DNA of 64,000 bases from DATFNI01 sp963712305 (GTDB taxonomy: Bacteria; Bacteroidota; Rhodothermia; Balneolales; DATFMH01): positions 682,001 to 746,000 of the forward strand of contig CAVQHI010000002.1 in the NCBI GenBank assembly GCA_963712305.1. The letters are read 5' to 3'. Under the pieces are notes generated by a model. The model saw nothing but the letters and a program-made list of their open reading frames with translations. It was not told the origin of the DNA and searched no databases. Below are positions 63,286 to 64,000 of this stretch, one piece after another (positions within the stretch are counted from its first letter, which is position 1; each line of letters opens with the position of its first letter). A program made the translations under genes and the position numbers.

Positions 63286-63996
63286 GTGTTTCGGGATTTT
63301 ATCAAACTTACTGAGGATTGGGAAAGCGTTGTATTTCCAAGAGTGTGTATCTGTTGCGGCAATGTAATACCGGTAAGGGGCAAATTGATATGTCCCTTTT
63401 GTCTGAATAATCGTTTTCCTGAAACTGAAGCTGGCATGCGTCCGTCCACATCAGATGTAATTCTGCCTGAATCAGTATATCAACAGTATGCATTATGGAA
63501 CTTTGACAAAGGCGGGGCGCTTCAGGATTTGTTGCATGCACTAAAGTACGACGGTCTTGCTGCCGTTGGAGAAGAAGTCGGGACATTGCTTGGCCGGCGT
63601 CTAATGGATCACTATTTATCAGATTATGTCTGGCCACCTGAAGATTATGTGTTGCTGCCAGTGCCATTGCATTCTCTGAAACTAAGAATGCGGGGCTATA
63701 ACCAGGCGCGGCAGATTGCACTCGGAATTGAACGTTCTACAGGGATAAAAATCATAGAGGAAGATGCCGTGCGCCGGGTACGCAATACTAAGTCGCAGAC
63801 AGGTTTTTCGGTGGATAAGCGCATGGAAAATATCCAGGGTGCATTTGAGATTAAAGTTGCGCATTTTATAACAGGAAAAGTCGTGATTATAGTCGATGAT
63901 GTTTTTACAACCGGCGCAACAACATTTGAACTGGCGATGGATTGTTGGGAGAATGGGACCGTGGCGTGTTTGATTGCTACAGTTGCTCAAGCCTGA
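63286..63996 (+). CDS. ComF family phosphoribosyltransferase-like protein
   Basis: 236-residue protein of the ComF/GntX family, associated with DNA uptake or recombination. The N-terminal zinc finger cysteines are visible (CICCGNVIPVRGKLICPFC, near 21-39), then the PRT fold with LLHALKYDG near 83, LLPVPLHSLKLRMRGYNQA near 125 and the PRPP loop VVIIVDDVFTTGATTFE near 203. Length is normal. The start codon is GTG at 63286; no in-frame ATG fits. Involvement in competence is inferred from the family only. Confidence 0.9.
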   Translation: MFRDFIKLTEDWESVVFPRVCICCGNVIPVRGKLICPFCLNNRFPETEAGMRPSTSDVILPESVYQQYALWNFDKGGALQDLLHALKYDGLAAVGEEVGTLLGRRLMDHYLSDYVWPPEDYVLLPVPLHSLKLRMRGYNQARQIALGIERSTGIKIIEEDAVRRVRNTKSQTGFSVDKRMENIQGAFEIKVAHFITGKVVIIVDDVFTTGATTFELAMDCWENGTVACLIATVAQA

Positions 63997-64000
63997 TTAT

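Overview
The window looks like a chromosomal segment from an aerobic, heterotrophic member of the Bacteroidota/Chlorobiota (FCB) superphylum, plausibly a Balneolota/Rhodothermota/Ignavibacteria-like lineage. Supporting evidence: two secreted proteins end in the PNPFNP-type C-terminal sorting domain; there is a complete alternative complex III (ActABCDEF) cluster joined to a caa3-type cytochrome oxidase; the E1 alpha and beta chains of a 2-oxoacid dehydrogenase are fused; there is a serine-palmitoyltransferase-type enzyme and a YtxJ/BrxC-like protein. No rRNA, tRNA, CRISPR array or intact insertion sequence was seen. The exact taxon is inference.

Layout. 0-14 kb holds housekeeping and repair genes (DUF72, DusB, class I aldolase, a flippase-like membrane protein with RadA, S21, ABC-F, TIGR02757, MutY), a secreted propeller/Ig protein and an SDR. 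13.2-21.9 kb holds a divergent locus: SDR, two GT4 glycosyltransferases, an SPT-like PLP enzyme, a GNAT protein and the fused E1. I read this as a candidate ceramide/glycosphingolipid locus with a possible supplier of branched acyl primers next to it. 22-38 kb has a DUF1573-cytochrome protein, FumC, a hairpin-rich spacer, a flippase gene broken by one UGA, RodZ-like, LigA, STAS, an Na+/solute symporter, PgpH, XerD, a small secreted protein, MtnA and YtxJ. 38.3-44.2 kb holds a decayed subtilisin-like protease with a heptamer repeat in its signal-peptide region, then an intact secreted propeller protein with the same sorting domain. 44.2-47.4 kb has a Sua5/YciO protein, a UPF0173 hydrolase, a dihaem cytochrome and DUF420. 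47.8-62.9 kb is the respiratory block: actABCDEF, a small conserved-looking membrane protein, SCO, coxBACD, and the haem A and haem O synthases. ComF closes the window.

How it works together. ActA-F should oxidise quinol and pass electrons through the ActE cytochrome to CoxB. Strikingly, ActE and CoxB end in nearly the same extra cytochrome c domain. SCO, DUF420, CtaA and CtaB supply copper and haem for the oxidase.

The observation I find most worth testing is a recurring arrangement of very short reading frames that fill the gaps between co-directional genes. They start at or near the upstream stop codon and end in ATGA, or a few bases short, at the next start codon. They occur before actB, actE, actF, coxC, ligA, xerD and, with a TTG start, the STAS gene. 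The downstream starts they reach lack a visible Shine-Dalgarno sequence, whereas several genes without such a bridge have one. This suggests termination-reinitiation relays. A second theme is intergenic hairpins built on an invariant GC-TCT-GC core with changing but complementary stems.
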